In this document: one piece after another, positions 61,842 through 64,000 of the stretch
Numbering within the stretch: position 1 is the first letter of the stretch
How the letters are laid out: each line of letters begins with the position of its first letter
Assembly: GCF_024707545.1 (NCBI RefSeq)
Contig: NZ_CP062229.1
Span: forward strand, 4,321,501-4,385,500
DNA: 64,000 nucleotides
Reading direction: 5' to 3'
From: Mesorhizobium onobrychidis
GTDB taxonomy: Bacteria > Pseudomonadota > Alphaproteobacteria > Rhizobiales > Rhizobiaceae
The notes under the pieces: model-generated
Seen by the model: only the letters and a program-made list of their open reading frames with translations
What the model was told of the DNA's origin: nothing
The model's database searches: none
Program-made: the position numbers and the translations under genes

Positions 61842-62501
61842 TTAGCTCACCGCGTTGTTCAGATGTGGCCAGACTTCCAGCGCGCCTCGATAGACCATAT
61901 CGAGCGCGACATACAGGATGATCAGCAGGCCGATATAGGCAATCCAGCGGTGGCGGTGCAACAGCCTGGCGATAAAGCTCGCGGCCAGACCCATCAATGC
62001 AATCGACAGCACGAGGCCGATGATCAGCACGGAGAAATGGTCGCGTGCGGCACCAGCGACCGCCAGCACATTGTCGAGCGACATCGAAACGTCGGCGACG
62101 ACGATCTGCAGTGCTGCCTGGCCAAGCGTCTTGCGCGGCGACTTGCCAGCCACGGCATTGTCATTGTCGAGATCGGCATTCGCCAGCGCCTCGGTCGCTT
62201 CCAGCTCGTCGGCATGCGAGGTGCGCAGTTCGCGCCACATCTTCCAGCAAACCCACAAAAGCAGGATGCCACCAGCCAGCAGCAGACCGACGATCAAGAG
62301 CAGTTGAACGGTTACTGCTGCAAAACATATGCGCAGCACGGTCGCCGCCAGCACGCCAATGAGGATGGCTTTCTTGCGCTGTTCGGCCGGCAGGCCGGCC
62401 GCAGCGAGGCCGATGACGATGGCGTTGTCGCCTGCAAGTACGAGGTCGATGGCGATAACCTGGAGCAGGGCCGAGAAGCCTGCGGCGGTAAAAATTTCCA
62501 T
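61842..62501 (-). CDS. TerC-family integral membrane protein (YjbE-like)
   Basis: The 219-residue protein has about seven helices and the two acidic TerC membrane motifs: [18 protein letters not shown] (aspartates at 19 and 25) and [17 protein letters not shown] (D137, D143). A charged cytoplasmic loop of about 30 residues ([15 protein letters not shown]) separates the halves. TerC proteins are linked to metal ion export, particularly manganese, and to tellurium resistance. A Mn-exporter role is plausible but no manganese riboswitch-like structure was noticed upstream. Confidence 0.9.
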   Translation of the reverse strand: MEIFTAAGFSALLQVIAIDLVLAGDNAIVIGLAAAGLPAEQRKKAILIGVLAATVLRICFAAVTVQLLLIVGLLLAGGILLLWVCWKMWRELRTSHADELEATEALANADLDNDNAVAGKSPRKTLGQAALQIVVADVSMSLDNVLAVAGAARDHFSVLIIGLVLSIALMGLAASFIARLLHRHRWIAYIGLLIILYVALDMVYRGALEVWPHLNNAVS

Positions 62502-62889
62502 CAGCTGGAATTTCCTTGCTTGGTCGCCAATCGTTCGTGCCCGGACGCCCTAACGTGTATGGTTCCCGCGCGTCAAGAGACGGCTTGAGAACAAGGCCGG
62601 CAAACCGCCTGATCGGAGTGGAAATCGCCGTGATCGAGATACGTTAGTGCATGATCCCGGAAACCGAAGACCGGTCTCCGAAAAGGATCATGGCCGATGT
62701 CGCGGGCGCCGACATTGTTGACGAAGTATCGAGCCGGCCGCGGATCATTGCGGATATCAGCGACCACGGTGCGGCCGGCGGAACCACAACTGGGGTTGAA
62801 GCACGCCGCCGTCGCAATAGATTTCGGGGGCCGAACAGTACGATGCCTGCGTACGATGCCTGCGAAAGTGCTCCTCACAGGAGAGGCTC
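62502..62889. other. 388-base intergenic region with one palindromic repeat
   Basis: Between the divergent terC-like and AraC-type genes. It contains a RIME-like repeat at 62650-62692 and short open frames with no supporting features. Promoters for both neighbours should lie here. Confidence 0.5.
62650..62692. repeat. RIME-like palindromic repeat
   Basis: CATGATCC (62650-62657) and GGATCATG (62685-62692) are perfect 8-bp arms around a 27-base centre containing CCGAAGACCGGTCTCCG. The sequence type matches the common Mesorhizobium intergenic palindrome. Confidence 0.65.
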
Positions 62890-63687
62890 GTGACGTCTGA
62901 CGACAACACACCCGTCCTTTCCGGGGCGCCAATCCTTTCCGGGGCGATTGGGGAATACCGCGAGTTCGATCCTCCGGCCGCACTCGAAGGGCATTTCCAG
63001 TGTGTCTGGTCCAATACATTGCGCCCGGACGCGGGGAGCTTGTCGGCCGTGGTCCCCGACGGCTGCGTCGACATCACCTGGATCGACGGCGATCTGGTCG
63101 TAGCAGGCCCCGACGTGGCGGTTGCCCTGTCTGCGCTGACACCCGGCTCTACTGTGATAGGCACCCGGTTCCGACCGGGGGCGGCAAGCCGATGGCTCGG
63201 CCTGCCGATGTCGGAGATCGTTGGCGGCCGCGTGGCACTCAGCCACTTCTGGGGAGCACTGGCGCGCGAAATCGCCCAGAGAATTGGCGATGCGTCCTCC
63301 ACGACGGAGCGGATGCGGGCGATGCAAGCCGCATTCTCCAGTCTTGCGCCCGATGTCGAGCCGCCGCCTCCGGACATGGGATTTGCCTTCAACGCGCTGA
63401 AAACGGAATCCGCCGGTCCGGGAATGGCGGTGATCCTCGACCGGCTCGACGTTAGCCCGCGAACGCTTCGCCGCCGCTGCCAGGAGGCTTTCGGCTATGG
63501 CCCGAAGACGCTCGACCGCATTCTCCGCTTCCAGCGGTTTCTGAACCTGGCGCGGCAGTCCGCCGAGCCGCGCCTGGCCGATCTTGCGTTCGAGGCGGGT
63601 TATTCCGACCAGGCGCATCTCACGCGCGAGGTGCGGCGCCTGTCGGGATTCTCGCCCGCGACGGTTCTGCGACAGCTCGGCGCCTGA
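62890..63687 (+). CDS. AraC-family transcriptional regulator with DUF6597-like N-terminal domain
   Basis: The 265-residue regulator has an N-terminal sensor domain with VVPDGCVDITWIDGDLVVAG and VIGTRFRPGAASRWLGLPMS, typical of the DUF6597 class, and a C-terminal AraC DNA-binding domain: LDVSPRTLRRRCQEAFGYGP, then ILRFQRFLNLAR and DLAFEAGYSDQAHLTREVRR. The GTG start at 62890 has GGAGAGG upstream. It likely controls the SRPBCC gene that starts 69 bases downstream. The ligand is unknown. Confidence 0.9.
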   Translation: MTSDDNTPVLSGAPILSGAIGEYREFDPPAALEGHFQCVWSNTLRPDAGSLSAVVPDGCVDITWIDGDLVVAGPDVAVALSALTPGSTVIGTRFRPGAASRWLGLPMSEIVGGRVALSHFWGALAREIAQRIGDASSTTERMRAMQAAFSSLAPDVEPPPPDMGFAFNALKTESAGPGMAVILDRLDVSPRTLRRRCQEAFGYGPKTLDRILRFQRFLNLARQSAEPRLADLAFEAGYSDQAHLTREVRRLSGFSPATVLRQLGA

Positions 63688-63755
63688 GCTGGCCGTTTCG
63701 TTCAATACGCCACCGCCAACTCCGCCTAGTCTGCCTTCGTTGAAAGGAGGCAGAT

Positions 63756-64000
63756 ATGACGATCTACAAATCCCGCATCATCACCGTGTCCATCGACCGG
63801 GACTGGCGCGAAGTCTATGACTTCGCCTCCATCCCGGAGAATTTCCAGCGCTGGGCGGCAGGCCTCGGCAGGCGCTTCGAAAGATCGGGCGAGGAGTGGA
63901 CCGCGGAGGATCCCGACGGCCGGTCCATCCGCATCCGCTTCTCCCGGCCCAACGAACTCGGTGTCCTCGATCACATCGTCTTTGCCGAGGGCAAGGAAAC
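63756..64000 (+). CDS. SRPBCC (START-like) family protein, truncated by the window end
   Basis: The first 81 residues are visible: MTIYKSRIITVSIDRDWREV, YDFASIPENFQRWAAGLG and DEDPDGRSIRIRFS-like strand segments ending in NELGVLDHIVFAEGKE. The opening of charged beta strand and helix around an amphipathic pocket matches polyketide cyclase/dehydrase or SRPBCC proteins. GAAAGGAGG at 63742-63750 is a strong ribosome-binding site. It follows the AraC regulator on the same strand and may be its target or operon partner. Confidence 0.75.
   Translation, partial: MTIYKSRIITVSIDRDWREVYDFASIPENFQRWAAGLGRRFERSGEEWTAEDPDGRSIRIRFSRPNELGVLDHIVFAEGKE

Noticed and set aside
1..64000. CRISPR arrays, toxin-antitoxin loci or phage structural genes
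   Set aside because: No regularly spaced direct repeats, no recognisable cas, capsid, tail or integrase genes were seen on reading both strands.

Overview
The window reads as the chromosome of an alphaproteobacterium of the order Hyphomicrobiales, most likely Mesorhizobium or a close relative. The grounds are high GC, Pcs-type phosphatidylcholine synthase, an IalB-family protein, a PdhS-like kinase, an SbmA/BacA-type ABC protein, HspQ, an rpiA-DUF2059-gor cluster and several rhizobial-type palindromic intergenic repeats. No ribosomal RNA, CRISPR array or intact insertion sequence is visible. One tRNA (Val, CAC anticodon) is present.

Layout. 1-7.5 kb is accessory in character: a LysR regulator divergent from a two-subunit molybdenum hydroxylase (iorAB-like), a TPP-dependent enzyme, about 1.4 kb with a broken IS91-type transposase, and a PrtN-like gene directly upstream of dusA, a known island integration site. 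7.5-18.9 kb is mostly housekeeping: dusA, an aspartic protease with a DUF1289 protein, cobT, a histidine kinase, a nuclease, GST, a UDG-like protein, Lrp, DUF3299, an uncharacterised 451-residue protein, AlkD and a beta-hydroxyacid dehydrogenase. 18.9-21.4 kb is a polar amino-acid ABC uptake operon with no ATPase gene. 21.5-24.8 kb is a molybdenum-cofactor block (mobB, mobA, an EamA transporter, moaA). 25-29.6 kb holds DUF971, NTF2-like and PPOX proteins and two divergent regulator/enzyme pairs (MarR with an alpha/beta hydrolase, TetR with an SDR). 29.8-41.6 kb contains an L,D-transpeptidase, a complete sugar ABC operon, tRNA-Val, gph, rpiA, a DUF2059 protein and gor. 41.7-49.5 kb contains an SbmA-like ABC transporter, a small cysteine-containing ORF, a DsbA-family protein, a YejA-like binding protein, IalB, HspQ and a UbiH-family hydroxylase. 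49.6-53 kb is a compact run of DUF2182, DUF1326, pcs and a quinone reductase. 53.1-57.8 kb is a complete BMP-type nucleoside-like ABC operon. 57.9-64 kb holds a beta-propeller protein divergent from a LysR gene, rimO, a TerC protein, an AraC regulator and a truncated SRPBCC protein.

The most unusual observations are two short inversions that can be reversed on paper. An 80-bp segment near the 3' end of the SDR gene (29501-29580) is inverted but keeps the frame open; flipping it back restores a normal SDR C-terminus. A segment of about 380 bp (6133-6513) in the IS91-type transposase is likewise inverted, and flipping it rejoins the coding sequence exactly. Four divergent regulator/target intergenic regions contain clean inverted repeats that are good operator candidates.
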